DNA from: Pedobacter sp. Leaf216
GTDB taxonomy: Bacteria; Bacteroidota; Bacteroidia; Sphingobacteriales; Sphingobacteriaceae
Reading direction: 5' to 3'
NCBI RefSeq assembly: GCF_001421515.1
Contig: NZ_LMKM01000017.1
Location: 1-48,426 of the forward strand
Length of the DNA: 48,426 bases
In this document: positions 24,294 through 34,900 of the stretch, in pieces
Layout of the letters: each line of letters opens with the position of its first letter
Position numbering within the stretch: position 1 is the stretch's first letter
The notes under the pieces: generated by a model
Databases searched by the model: none
Told to the model about the DNA's origin: nothing
Seen by the model: the letters and a program-made list of their open reading frames with translations, nothing else
Program-made: the position numbers and the translations under genes

Positions 24294-25388
24294 ATGCAAG
24301 CAATTCTAGGTGTAATTTTTCATTTCTTCGGTGGTTTCGCCTCTGGAAGTTTTTATATTCCATACAAAAAAGTTAAAGGCTGGGCCTGGGAAAGTTATTG
24401 GATTGTTGGAGGAATCTTCTCCTGGTTAATCGTTCCGCCATTAGCAGCTTATTTAACCGTTCCTAATTTTGGTGCAATTATCACTGCAACACATGGCAAT
24501 ATTTTATGGTTAACCTATTTCTTTGGTATTCTTTGGGGCATTGGCGGTTTAACCTATGGTTTAGGCGTTCGTTATCTGGGTGTATCATTAGGGAGCAGTA
24601 TTATTTTAGGGCTCTGCATGGTGCTGGGTTCAATTCTGCCATCCATATATTTTGATTTTTTTCCTCAGGCCGGTAAAGATACATTTACCATGTTTCTGCA
24701 TACCGATTGGGGCCGAATGGTATTGCTTGGCTTATTGGTTTGTGTTTTCGGTATTGTAATCTGCGGTAAGGCAGGTATGATGAAAGAAAAGGAAACAAAA
24801 TCTGGTGTTACCGATCCGCACGGACTGGAGGTGAAAACAGAGTACAAGTTCGGTCTCGGTTTATTTGTAGGTATTGTTTCAGGTGTTTTAAGTGCTTGTT
24901 TCAATTTCGGTATCGAAGCTGGTAAGCCTATGGCCGATGCTGCAAACGCCATCTGGAAAGCTGCAAACCCTGCTGAAGCTGGCAACTTTCTATTCTCAAA
25001 TAACGTAACCTACATCATTGTACTTTGGGGCGGTTTAACCACAAACTTTATCTGGTGTATGGTTTTAAATGCCCGCAACAAAACATTTGGCGATTATACC
25101 AATGCAAAAACACCACTGTTAAAAAACTATATTTTTTCTGCACTGGCCGGTACAACCTGGTTTTTACAGTTCTTTTTCTATGGCATGGGCGAAAGCAAAA
25201 TGGGTAATGGTGCCAGTTCGTGGATTCTGCACATGGCTTTTATCATCTTAATTGCCAACATCTGGGGGCTAGTATTAAAAGAATGGAAAGGCGTTTCAAG
25301 AAAAACCCTGATGACCGTTTTAGCAGGAATTTTAACCATTATCATTTCAGTACTCATTGTAGGTTATGGTAATTCAATTAAAGGATAA
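24294..25388 (+). CDS. rhaT: L-rhamnose/proton symporter RhaT
   Basis: 364 residues, strongly hydrophobic with about ten membrane helices. The N-terminus GVIFHFFGGFASGSFYIPYKKVKGWAWE-type sequence and the GLTYGLGVRYLGVSLGSSI segment are diagnostic of RhaT. It takes up L-rhamnose with a proton across the inner membrane. The long cytoplasmic loop is around residues 160-185 (KEKETKSGVTDPHG). It is first in the rhamnose cluster; the next gene starts 26 bases later. A candidate operator lies upstream. Confidence 0.93.
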   Translation: MQAILGVIFHFFGGFASGSFYIPYKKVKGWAWESYWIVGGIFSWLIVPPLAAYLTVPNFGAIITATHGNILWLTYFFGILWGIGGLTYGLGVRYLGVSLGSSIILGLCMVLGSILPSIYFDFFPQAGKDTFTMFLHTDWGRMVLLGLLVCVFGIVICGKAGMMKEKETKSGVTDPHGLEVKTEYKFGLGLFVGIVSGVLSACFNFGIEAGKPMADAANAIWKAANPAEAGNFLFSNNVTYIIVLWGGLTTNFIWCMVLNARNKTFGDYTNAKTPLLKNYIFSALAGTTWFLQFFFYGMGESKMGNGASSWILHMAFIILIANIWGLVLKEWKGVSRKTLMTVLAGILTIIISVLIVGYGNSIKG

Positions 25389-25414
25389 TAATAAAATTTA
25401 AATATAAAATTAGA

Positions 25415-27535
25415 ATGTCAATCGATACGAAAAGTTATAAGCATGTAAGCTATCTGTGGGATGAAGAGGAAGCCGCAAAACTTGCGGGAGATGAAGTTGC
25501 CCTCTTAATTTATCGCTCTAATTTATTGGGAGCAGATTTACGCTTAACCAATTACGGAGGTGGCAATACCTCATGCAAATTATCGGAAAAAGATCCGCTT
25601 ACAGGTTTGGAAACCGAAGTAATGTGGGTAAAAGGATCAGGTGGCGATTTGGGTACACTAAAGAAAAGTGGCCTTGCAGCATTATATGTTGACCGTTTAC
25701 GTAGCCTTAAAAATATTTACCGTGGCGTAGCTTACGAAGATGAAATGGTTGAATTGTTTAACCACTGTATTTTCGATTTAAGCTCCAAAGCACCATCAAT
25801 TGATACACCTTTGCATGGTTTCTTGCCATTTGCACATATTGATCACTTGCATCCGGATGCTGCCATTGCAATTGCGGCCGCTAAAGATGGTAAAAAGATT
25901 ACCGAAGAACTGTTCGGAGGAACAATTGGTTGGGTAGAATGGAAAAAACCAGGTTTTGAACTGGGCTTGCAATTAAAACAATGTTTAGATGAAAATCCGG
26001 GCATCCGTGGCATCATGTTAGGTTCACATGGTTTGTTTACCTGGGGCGATACCGCTTACGAAAGTTACCTCAATACCTTAGAAGTAATCGAAATCTGTTC
26101 TGAATACCTTGAGCAGAATTATGGTAAAAAAGGTCCTGTTTTTGGCGGACAGAAAATTGAAAGTGCAGCTGCAGACCAACGTAAAAAACAAGCAGCAGCT
26201 TTAGCGCCTGTTTTACGTGGTTTGTGTTCATCTAAACAGCACATGATTGGTCATTTTACCGATGATAGCCGTGTTTTGGAGTTCATCAATTCCAATGATC
26301 TTGATCGTCTTGCACCGATGGGTACCAGCTGTCCCGATCACTTTTTAAGAACCAAAATCAGTCCGCTGGTTTTAACATTGGAAAGTAATGCCGATTTATC
26401 AGATGTTAAAGCGTTAAAAGAAACACTAACACCTGCTTTCGAAGCATATAGAGCAATGTATACTGCTTATTACGAAGCCTGTAAACATCCAAACAGCCCT
26501 GCTATCCGTGATACCAATCCAGTAGTAATTTTATATCCCGGTATCGGAATGTTTACTTTTTCTAAAGATAAACAAACGGCTAGAGTGGCTGCAGAATTTT
26601 ATATCAATGCCATTAACGTAATGAAAGGTGCTGAGGCCGTTTCTCAATATACTTCATTACCACACCAGGAAGCATTTAATATTGAATATTGGTTGTTGGA
26701 AGAAGCAAAATTACAACGCATGCCTAAGCCAAAACCTTTAACAGGAAAAATTGCCCTGATTACCGGCAGTGCAGGCGGCATAGGCAAAGCAATTGCCAAG
26801 AAGTTTGTGGCTGAAGGTGGAGTGGTGATTTTGAATGATATGAACGCTGAGCGTTTAGAAGAAGCAGGTAATGAATTTGCAAGCCTTTATGGTAAGGATT
26901 CTTACAGCACAGCCGTTTTAAATGTAACCAGCGAAACTGATATTAAAGCTGCTTTTGATTCTGCCGCTCTCGCTTTTGGCGGGGTAGATATTATTGTAAA
27001 CAATGCAGGATTATCGATTTCTAAAACCATTGCCGATCATACAGAGAAAGATTGGGATTTGTTATATGATGTTTTGGTAAAAGGCCAGTTTTTTATTACC
27101 CAAGCTGCAACAAATACGATGCAAAAGCAAAATATTGGTGGCGATATCATTAATATTGTAAGCAAGAATGCCTTGGTAAGCGGACCAAACAATGCCGGTT
27201 ATGGAAGTGCAAAAGCAGCACAATTGCACTTAAGCAGATTAAATGCTGCCGAACTCGGAGCCGATAATATCCGCGTAAATGTGGTTAACCCTGATGCAGT
27301 AATCAGCGATAGCAATATCTGGGCAGGGGGCTGGGCAGAAGGCCGTGCGAAAGCTTACGGAATTACCATAGCAGAGTTACCGGCTTATTATGCAAAACGT
27401 ACATTGTTAAATCAGATTATCTTACCAGATGATATTGCTAATGCTTGCTTCGCTTTTGTAGGTGGCTTGCTGCATAAATCAACCGGAAATGTTCTAAATG
27501 TTGATGGCGGGGTAGCTATGGCATTTGTGAGGTAA
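25415..27535 (+). CDS. rhaEW: Bifunctional L-rhamnulose-1-phosphate aldolase / L-lactaldehyde dehydrogenase (RhaEW)
   Basis: 706 residues combining a class II aldolase domain (about 1-435) with an SDR domain (about 445-706). In the aldolase part, LRLTNYGGGNTSCK, GSGGDLG and FAHIDHLHPDA give the phosphate and metal sites. The SDR part has TGSAGGIGKA (NAD-binding), NNAGLS and Y-G-S-A-K (catalytic YxxxK). The first domain splits L-rhamnulose-1-phosphate to dihydroxyacetone phosphate and L-lactaldehyde; the second oxidises the aldehyde to lactate. The fused form is known as RhaEW in rhamnose pathways of several phyla. It sits between transporter and isomerase. Confidence 0.92.
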   Translation: MSIDTKSYKHVSYLWDEEEAAKLAGDEVALLIYRSNLLGADLRLTNYGGGNTSCKLSEKDPLTGLETEVMWVKGSGGDLGTLKKSGLAALYVDRLRSLKNIYRGVAYEDEMVELFNHCIFDLSSKAPSIDTPLHGFLPFAHIDHLHPDAAIAIAAAKDGKKITEELFGGTIGWVEWKKPGFELGLQLKQCLDENPGIRGIMLGSHGLFTWGDTAYESYLNTLEVIEICSEYLEQNYGKKGPVFGGQKIESAAADQRKKQAAALAPVLRGLCSSKQHMIGHFTDDSRVLEFINSNDLDRLAPMGTSCPDHFLRTKISPLVLTLESNADLSDVKALKETLTPAFEAYRAMYTAYYEACKHPNSPAIRDTNPVVILYPGIGMFTFSKDKQTARVAAEFYINAINVMKGAEAVSQYTSLPHQEAFNIEYWLLEEAKLQRMPKPKPLTGKIALITGSAGGIGKAIAKKFVAEGGVVILNDMNAERLEEAGNEFASLYGKDSYSTAVLNVTSETDIKAAFDSAALAFGGVDIIVNNAGLSISKTIADHTEKDWDLLYDVLVKGQFFITQAATNTMQKQNIGGDIINIVSKNALVSGPNNAGYGSAKAAQLHLSRLNAAELGADNIRVNVVNPDAVISDSNIWAGGWAEGRAKAYGITIAELPAYYAKRTLLNQIILPDDIANACFAFVGGLLHKSTGNVLNVDGGVAMAFVR

Positions 27536-27550
27536 TGGTGGTTAAAAAGA

Positions 27551-27755
27551 AATAAGGAAATGGTCTGTGGGGACACAGACCATGGATAACAGACCATGGA
27601 TAATAATAATGAAATAAAATCCTCGGTCTGTGTCCTCACATACTGAAAAAGAAGTAAGGAAATGGTCTGTGAGGACACAGACCATGGATAACAGACCATG
27701 GATAATTAGAATGAAATAAAATCCTCGGTCTTTATCCTCACAGACCGAAAAACAA
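27551..27755. repeat. Two tandem ~102 bp hairpin-rich repeats between rhaEW and rhaI
   Basis: Units start at 27551 and 27653. Each contains TGGTCTGTG-N4-CACAGACCA (perfect 9 bp stem), two copies of ACCATGGATAA 13 bases apart, and a second GGTCTGTG- or GGTCTTTA-type stem. The two units differ at only a few bases. Confidence 0.9.
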
Positions 27756-27829
27756 AATAAAATAGTGGTCTAAAAAGACATAGCCCACAATGTAATAGTT
27801 TTAAAATCAGTTTTAGTAAGTTGTTTAAC

Positions 27830-27924
27830 CGGTCTGTGTTCAATCACAGACCGAAAATGACTTTAAATTTTTATAATCGTCCTCGTTTATAACGAGGATG
27901 AATGAGAAAGGCGATTGTATCGCC
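27830..27924. repeat. Three consecutive hairpins upstream of rhaI
   Basis: CGGTCTGTG/CACAGACCG (27830-27853) reuses the stem of the neighbouring repeats. TCCTCGTT/AACGAGGA (27880-27898) and GGCGAT/ATCGCC (27910-27924) follow. None has a T-run, so they look like RNA-processing or stability structures rather than terminators. Confidence 0.7.
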
Positions 27925-27958
27925 ACAATAATTAACCTAATAAAAACCAAATATTCTT

Positions 27959-29239
27959 ATGAATATCGAGCAGAACCAAATAGAAAAACATAACGACTCC
28001 CTTTTAACCCCTCATCAGCGTAAGCTTTCTTTTTTGAAAGAAGATTGGGCACATGTTGATGTCGAAAGCGTAATCCAGAAACTGGTCGATTTTCAGATTG
28101 CAATTCCAAGCTGGGCATTAGGCACAGGCGGAACACGTTTTGGCCGTTTTGCCATTACCGGTGGAGAACCGCGTACAATTGAAGAAAAAATTGAAGATGT
28201 TGGTTTGTTGCACGCACTGAACGGTGCCAGTGGAGCAATTTCGCTTCACATTCCATGGGATATCCCTCAAAATGCTGAAGCTTTAAAAACTTTGGCTGCT
28301 GGCTACGGTTTAAAATTCGATGCCATGAACTCCAACACTTTTCAGGATCAGAAAGGTGCTGCACACAGCTATAAATTTGGTTCATTGCAAAATGTTAATA
28401 AAGATATCCGCAAGCAAGCAATTGAGCACAACATAGAAGTAATTAAACATGGTATTGCACTGGGATCTGATGCTTTAACCGTTTGGCTTGCCGATGGTTC
28501 TTGTTTCCCCGGACAACTAAATTTCCGTAAGGCTTTCGAAAATACTTTAGAGAGTTTACACGAAATCTATTCAGCCCTGCCAGAAGATTGGAAGATATTT
28601 GTGGAGTATAAAGCTTTCGAACCTAACTTTTATTCTACTACGGTTGGAGATTGGGGACAGTCTTTACTGTATGCGAGTAAATTGGGTAAAAAAGCCTATA
28701 CATTGGTAGATTTAGGTCACCATTTGCCTAATGCAAACATCGAGCAGATTGTTGCATTGCTTTTAATGGAAGGAAAACTGGGTGGTTTCCACTTTAACGA
28801 TTCCAAGTATGGCGATGATGATTTAACCGCAGGAAGCATTAAGCCTTACCAGTTATTTTTGATATTTAATGAACTGGTAGAAGGTATGGATGCTAAAGGA
28901 ATGAACCATGCAAAAGATCTGGGTTGGATGATCGATGCTTCGCACAATGTAAAAGATCCTTTAGAAGATTTATTGCAATCGGTAGAGGCCATTATGATTG
29001 CCTATGCACAAGCTTTACTGGTAGATAGAAAAGCATTAAACGAAGCGCAGAACAACAATGATGTAGCCAAAGCCCAAGAAATTTTACAACATACTTTCCG
29101 TAGCGATTTAAGGGCTTTAGTAGCCGAAGCCAGGTTGAGGGCAGGAGCAGCATTATCACCAATTGCATTATACCGCGATTTAGGTGTTAGAAATCAATTA
29201 GTTAATCACCGCGGAAATACCGTTGCCACAGGTTTATAA
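27959..29239 (+). CDS. rhaI: L-rhamnose isomerase (RhaI type)
   Basis: 426 residues of the Pseudomonas stutzeri-like rhamnose isomerase family, distinct from E. coli RhaA. TIM-barrel metal-site motifs are visible: FVEYKAFEP (Glu), LVDLGHHLP (Asp), GGFHFNDSKYGDDD (His and Asp) and WMIDASHN (Asp). It converts L-rhamnose to L-rhamnulose using a divalent metal. The N-terminus has GTGGTRFGRF, typical of the family. It is separated from rhaEW by 423 bases of repeats and is followed by the kinase after 14 bases, so those two are co-transcribed. Confidence 0.92.
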   Translation: MNIEQNQIEKHNDSLLTPHQRKLSFLKEDWAHVDVESVIQKLVDFQIAIPSWALGTGGTRFGRFAITGGEPRTIEEKIEDVGLLHALNGASGAISLHIPWDIPQNAEALKTLAAGYGLKFDAMNSNTFQDQKGAAHSYKFGSLQNVNKDIRKQAIEHNIEVIKHGIALGSDALTVWLADGSCFPGQLNFRKAFENTLESLHEIYSALPEDWKIFVEYKAFEPNFYSTTVGDWGQSLLYASKLGKKAYTLVDLGHHLPNANIEQIVALLLMEGKLGGFHFNDSKYGDDDLTAGSIKPYQLFLIFNELVEGMDAKGMNHAKDLGWMIDASHNVKDPLEDLLQSVEAIMIAYAQALLVDRKALNEAQNNNDVAKAQEILQHTFRSDLRALVAEARLRAGAALSPIALYRDLGVRNQLVNHRGNTVATGL

Positions 29240-29253
29240 TTAGAGAAATAGAA

Positions 29254-30639
29254 ATGCCTAAACCTGTTGTTGCCATATTTGATGTAGGAAAAACGAATAA
29301 AAAACTGTTTCTGATCGACGAAAATTACAGCATCGTTTACGAGCGGTCTGCACGTTTTGTAGAAACTGTTGATGAAGATGGAGAGCCGTGCGAAAATCTC
29401 GAAAGCCTGCGTTCTTCCGTTTACGATTCCCTGCATCAGGTTTTGCAGTTAAAGGAGTTCGATGTAAAGGCCATAAATTTTTCTACTTATGGTGCCAGTT
29501 TTGTTTATTTGGATGAAAATGGAGAACCTTTAACACCACTTTATAATTATTTAAAAGAATACCCCGAAGCACTTAAAAAAGCTTTTTACAATAAGTATGG
29601 TGGTGAGGAGAAGATTTCATTGGAAACAGCCTCGCCAATTTTGGGCAGCTTAAACTCAGGCATGCAATTGTACCGCCTGAAGCACGAAAAACCCGAAATA
29701 TTTAAAAAGGTGAAGTGGGCTTTACACCTGCCGCAATATTTAAGTTATTTAATTACAGGTAAGGCCGTGGCCGATATTACCAGTATCGGTTGCCATACGC
29801 AGCTTTGGGATTTCAATAAAAGTGAGTACCACAATTGGGTTACCACTGAGCAAATTGAGGGTAAGTTTGGTGCTTTTACCCCCGCAGATTCGAGTCTTAC
29901 AACTAATTTCGAAGGCAACAGTGTAAAGGTTGGTGTTGGTTTGCACGATAGTTCAGCCGCATTAATCCCTTATCTTGCTAATTTTAATACACCATTTGTA
30001 CTCATATCAACCGGTACCTGGTGCATCAGTTTAAACCCTTTTAATCAAGAGCCGTTAACAGCCGATGAACTTAAGCAAGATTGCCTTTGTTACATGCATT
30101 TCAAAGGTAAAGCCGTTAAAGCTTCGCGTATTTTTGCGGGTTACGAACACGAGGTACAGCTTAAACGGATTGCCGAACATTTCGATCGTGCTGCCTATCT
30201 GTTTAAACATTTGAAGTTTAACCCTTCAATGATTTTGAAGCTGGCCAATAAAATACCCGAAAACCAACAGGAACAGCGAGGTTTTTCGGCAAATTCTGCC
30301 TTTCCTGAACGAGATTTGAATCTCTTTCAAACCGCAGAAGAAGCCTATCACCAATTGATTTTCGATCTGATCAAACAGCAGATTTATTCATTAAAGCTGA
30401 TTTTAAATTCAGGTGTGAAAAGAATTTTTGTAGATGGTGGTTTTGGTAAAAATGCGATTTATATGCATTTGCTCGCAACTTCTATTCCTGATATTGAGGT
30501 TTATGCCTCTTCAGTATCGCAGGCAACCGCAATAGGCACCGCTTTAGCAATAAATGATGCCTGGAATGAAAACCCTGCGCCAACGGATATGATTCAGTTA
30601 AAATACTATTCAGCCATACAACGTACGTTAGATTTTTAG
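29254..30639 (+). CDS. rhaB: Rhamnulokinase (FGGY family)
   Basis: 461 residues with the two-domain FGGY kinase fold. The N-terminal phosphate-binding loop is AIFDVGKTNKK, the substrate part has NFSTYGASFVYLD, and the C-terminal ATP region has LISTGTWCISLNPF and FVDGGFGKNAIYMHLL. By context it phosphorylates L-rhamnulose at C1. The length is normal. It overlaps no gene but follows rhaI by 14 bases and precedes the regulator by 41. Confidence 0.88.
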   Translation: MPKPVVAIFDVGKTNKKLFLIDENYSIVYERSARFVETVDEDGEPCENLESLRSSVYDSLHQVLQLKEFDVKAINFSTYGASFVYLDENGEPLTPLYNYLKEYPEALKKAFYNKYGGEEKISLETASPILGSLNSGMQLYRLKHEKPEIFKKVKWALHLPQYLSYLITGKAVADITSIGCHTQLWDFNKSEYHNWVTTEQIEGKFGAFTPADSSLTTNFEGNSVKVGVGLHDSSAALIPYLANFNTPFVLISTGTWCISLNPFNQEPLTADELKQDCLCYMHFKGKAVKASRIFAGYEHEVQLKRIAEHFDRAAYLFKHLKFNPSMILKLANKIPENQQEQRGFSANSAFPERDLNLFQTAEEAYHQLIFDLIKQQIYSLKLILNSGVKRIFVDGGFGKNAIYMHLLATSIPDIEVYASSVSQATAIGTALAINDAWNENPAPTDMIQLKYYSAIQRTLDF

Positions 30640-30680
30640 GAATTTCCTTATATTCGAAATCCCTAGACTATACAACCATT

Positions 30681-31712
30681 TTGAAACCAGAAGATTTAAT
30701 TCCCTATCTTAATGTTGATGAGTATTCATCGACGCCAAAATACAAGCAATTAACCAATGCCATTTTGGCCGCTATTGAAAGTGGTAAACTTCTCAAAAAT
30801 AGTTTATTGCCATCTATTAACGAACTGAGTTTCAGTTTGGAAATGTCCAGAGATACCGCCGAAAAAGGTTACCGTAACCTGCGGAAGCTTGGAGTAGTAG
30901 ATTCGGTACCGGGTAAGGGTTATTTTATTATCAACACCGATTTTTCGCGCAAGTTAAAGGTTTGTTTACTGTTTAATAAGCTCAGTACACACAAAAAAAT
31001 CATATACGATTCGTTTACCAAAACCTTGGGAGAGCGTGCAGCAATCGATTTTTATATTTACAACAACGATTATGCATTGTTTAAGAAAATGATCGTGGCC
31101 AAACGGGATGATTATTCGCACTTTGTGATTGTACCACATTTTTTAGAAGGGGGAGAAAATGCACACGAAATCATCAACACCATCCCAAAAGAAAAGCTGG
31201 TTATTCTTGATAAATTATTACCGGGAGTAACAGGCGATTATGCTGCGGCTTACGAAAACTTTGCTCAGGATATTTATGCTGCTTTGGAACAGGCATTGGA
31301 TCGGCTTTCCAGTTATCGAACCCTAAAAATTATCTTTCCAAAAAACAGTTATTTCCCGCACGAGATATTAACAGGCTTTTACCGTTTTTGCCAGCAATAT
31401 GCTTTTGATCACAAAGTGATCCACAACATCAAAGATGAAGAAATTAATCCTGGCGAGGTCTATATTAACCTGATGGAAGATGACCTGGTGATGCTTATCG
31501 AACGTTTAATTGCCCAAAAGCTTAAAATCGGGAAAGATGTTGGCGTAATTTCTTATAACGAAACACCATTAAAAAGAATCATTTTAGATGGGATTACTAC
31601 AATATCCACTGATTTTAATCAACTTGGAGTACAAGCTGCCGAATTTATATTAAACGGAAAAACAGAAAAAGTGGAGGTTCCTTTTTATTTGAACTTGCGG
31701 AAGTCGTTATAG
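30681..31712 (+). CDS. GntR-family regulator with periplasmic-binding-type sensor (rhamnose regulator)
   Basis: 343 residues. The N-terminal winged helix-turn-helix has the GntR pattern (YKQLTNAILAAIESGKLL, LPSINELSFSLEMSRDTAEK, GYRNLRKLGVVDSVPGKGYF). The C-terminal part (from about residue 90) is a LacI-like sugar-binding domain, including VGVISYNETPLK and GITTISTDFNQLGVQAAEFI. It is a GntR/LacI hybrid such as AraR and, from its position, probably responds to rhamnose or an intermediate. The start is a TTG at 30681. It is last in the rhamnose cluster. Confidence 0.87.
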   Translation: MKPEDLIPYLNVDEYSSTPKYKQLTNAILAAIESGKLLKNSLLPSINELSFSLEMSRDTAEKGYRNLRKLGVVDSVPGKGYFIINTDFSRKLKVCLLFNKLSTHKKIIYDSFTKTLGERAAIDFYIYNNDYALFKKMIVAKRDDYSHFVIVPHFLEGGENAHEIINTIPKEKLVILDKLLPGVTGDYAAAYENFAQDIYAALEQALDRLSSYRTLKIIFPKNSYFPHEILTGFYRFCQQYAFDHKVIHNIKDEEINPGEVYINLMEDDLVMLIERLIAQKLKIGKDVGVISYNETPLKRIILDGITTISTDFNQLGVQAAEFILNGKTEKVEVPFYLNLRKSL

Positions 31713-31734
31713 TAAGTAAAATTTTATAGTAAAT

Positions 31735-31799
31735 CGTCATGCTGAATTTATTTCAGCGTCTTTTAAGCCAGAAAGACCCTGGATAAATTCAGGCTGACG
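31735..31799. repeat. Single REP-like unit
   Basis: CGTCATGCTGAATTTATTTC at the left end is matched in inverted form by the right end (ATAAATTCAGGCTGACGG), so the whole 65 bp can fold back on itself. It is a relative of the array at 38247-38664. It is the only notable structure between the regulator gene and the helicase gene. Confidence 0.75.
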
Positions 31800-31939
31800 G
31801 ATCGTATTTATATAATTTTATGAGCTACTTTCTGGATTTTTTCTGAGAATAAATTATCCATTGTGCATAAAAACCTACCAAGTCATTTTAGCGAAAACTT
31901 ATTAATCATTACTTTTATCACTCAGTTATTTTAGTTTAA

Positions 31940-34900
31940 ATGAGTGAACAGGTAAGCACGCAACCGGTATCAGAACAAAATCCATATGATTATATCTTAA
32001 AAGATTTTAACCTGAAAAATCTGAGTCAAATCGTGATCCTTAAACATTTGAGCGCACATGTTCACACTGATGTTAAAGGGTTTTTTCAGCTTTACCCTGA
32101 GCAGATTGAAATCGATTTTGCAGCCTTTAGCGATGAAGCATCTGGATTGCAATTTCCCATTGTTCAGATACAACAGCATGAACATTCGGTAAAACTCTCT
32201 TGTCGTTGCGCCACACCCAAAAATAAATTATGTGAGCACCAGGCAAGGGTTTTGTACAACATTCTACAGCGGCAGGATTTACTGATTTTCTTTGATGCAA
32301 ACCTGCGGAAACAAAAGCTTTTAAAAATAGCGGTTGATTATGGATTGGAAAAAGAAGAAAACCTTGATCTGCTCTTTAACCTCCGTTATGAAAATGGTCA
32401 GGTAGTTATCCGTCCAAAAATGGACGCTCTACAGCCATTTAATAAAGAAAATCAGCAAAATTTAGAAGAAATCTTATTACCAGTTCCTCCATCCAAATCA
32501 AAAATTAAAATCAAGAATGATCAGGGTAAAATGATCCTGGTTTTTGGTCAGCATCGTTATTACAATAATTTAACCGTATCATTATTCGAAGCCGAAACTA
32601 CCAAAAGCGGCAAGGTTAAAAACCCGATAAAAGCAATTAATCCAGCTGATTTACTCTTTGAAACTGATGATAACGATTTGGTTAAATTTTTTAGTGGCAT
32701 TAATACTTTCCAGCAAAATTATAATAACGATCAAAGCGAAGCAGAGATAGAAGCCCTAAAAGCAATCGTAAAAAATCCGCAGCAGCTTCCATTTTTCCTG
32801 CAGGATAGTAAGCAATCTGCTGCCATTCAGGCTTCGGGCATTACAGCTGTTCAGGTTCATTTATTAGCAGTAGATCTCCGTCTTTCTGTAAATCAGCGCG
32901 ATGATTATTTCGAAATTACAGGTAGGCTGATCATCGAAGGAAAATCTTATGAACTGGATAATCTTTTTTTGGTACACCAGTATTTCATTAAACTAAAAGA
33001 TCAGCTTTATTTAATTGGCAGATTGGATTTTTTACGCGTAATCGGTTTTTTTATAAAACAAAGCAATAGATTAATCCTTCATAAAACAAAGTATCCGGCA
33101 TTTCAAAAAGCCATTCTGGTTCCTTTAGAGGGCAGTATTCACGTAGATTATTCTTATTTAAAACCCGCTACCAAAAATCAGATAGAAGAAAAAGGGTTTG
33201 ATCTCGAAAACGAACAGTTGATCTATCTGTCAGAATCTGAAGATTATATTCTCCTAACGCCCGTAATGCGCTATGGCAACATAGAAATTCCTGTCCTATC
33301 TAAAAAGCAGATTCAGGCACAGGATAAACTGGGCAACCTTTTTACTTTACACCGCGATGAAAATGCCGAACTGCAGTTTATCGGAAACGTATTAAAACAG
33401 CATCCTTATTTTTATGATCAGGAAACCAATGATTCTTTTTACCTCCACCGTAAACGGTTTCTGGAAGAAGCCTGGTTCCTCGAAGCCTTTGAAGTATGGC
33501 GCAACAAAGGCATTCATATTTTAGGTTTCAACCAGCTTAAAAACAATAAACTGAGCGAATTTCAAGCTAAAATTAATATTGAGGTTTTGAGTGGCACCGA
33601 TTGGTTCGAAACCAAAGTTAAAGTGAAATTTGGCAGGCAACAGGTTGCATTAAAGCATCTTCATAAATCCATCAGGAATAAAAGCAAGTTTGTAACGCTC
33701 GATGATGGCACTCAGGGCATATTGCCACATGAGTGGATCGAAAAATTTGCTGCCTATTTTAATGCAGGAGAAATAACGGAAGATGCCATCCTTACACCAA
33801 AAATTAAGTTTGCATCATTAAATGAACTTTACGAAGATGCTTTACTGGATGGAGAGGTAAAGAATGAGCTTGAACTTTACAAACAAAAGTTTGAAGGCAC
33901 TGATGCAATTCAGGAGGTTGAAGTGCCTAAAGGTTTAACTGCAACGTTGCGCCATTATCAGCAAGATGGTTTAAACTGGCTTAATTTCTTAGATGATTTT
34001 AATTTCGGAGCTTGCTTGGCAGATGATATGGGACTGGGCAAAACCATACAAGTTTTGGCCTTCATATTATCTCAACGCGAAAAAGTAGCCCACAATACAA
34101 ATTTAGTAGTCGTTCCGGCCTCATTAATTTTTAACTGGAAAACAGAAGTAGAAAAATTTGCGCCTTCTATAAAAGTGAAAACCATTTATGCAGGCCAAAG
34201 AACCAAAACAACTGATACTTTTGATGATTACGAAATTATTTTAACCTCTTACGGAACACTGCTTTCTGATATCCGTTTCTTAAAAGATTACCGCTTTAAT
34301 TACATCTTTTTAGATGAATCACAGCTGATTAAAAATCCTGATTCGCAGCGTTATAAGGCCGTAAGGATGTTGCAATCTCGAAATAAGGTCGTTATGACAG
34401 GTACACCGATAGAGAATAATACCTTTGATTTGTACGGACAGCTTTCTTTTGCCTGTCCGGGTTTATTTGGCAGTAAGCAGCAGTTTGCCGATTTATACTC
34501 TACCCCGATTGATCAGTTTAAAGATAGTAAGAGGGCAGAGGAACTTCAGAAAAAAATCAGACCGTTTATTCTGCGCAGAACAAAAGAACAGGTGGCTAAA
34601 GAACTTCCCGATAAAACAGAAATTGTATTGTATTGCGAAATGGGCGAAGAACAGCGCGAAGTATACGAAGCAAACAAAAAGGAAATTCAGGATTTTATTT
34701 TAGGTAAGCAGGAAGATGAATTGCCGAAAAGTTCAATGCATGTGTTGAAAAGCATTACCACCTTAAGGCAGATCTGTAATTCGGCTGCACTATTGGCCGA
34801 TGGAAAATCTTATTTACAGGCTTCTTCAAAAATTGATGTTTTGATGGAACAGATAGAAAGTAAGGCAGGAAAACACAAAATCCTTGTTTTTTCTCAATTT

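Noticed and set aside
27412..27699. 95-codon minus-strand frame across the rhaEW end and repeats
   Set aside because: It encodes duplicated peptides only because of the 102 bp repeats; not a gene.
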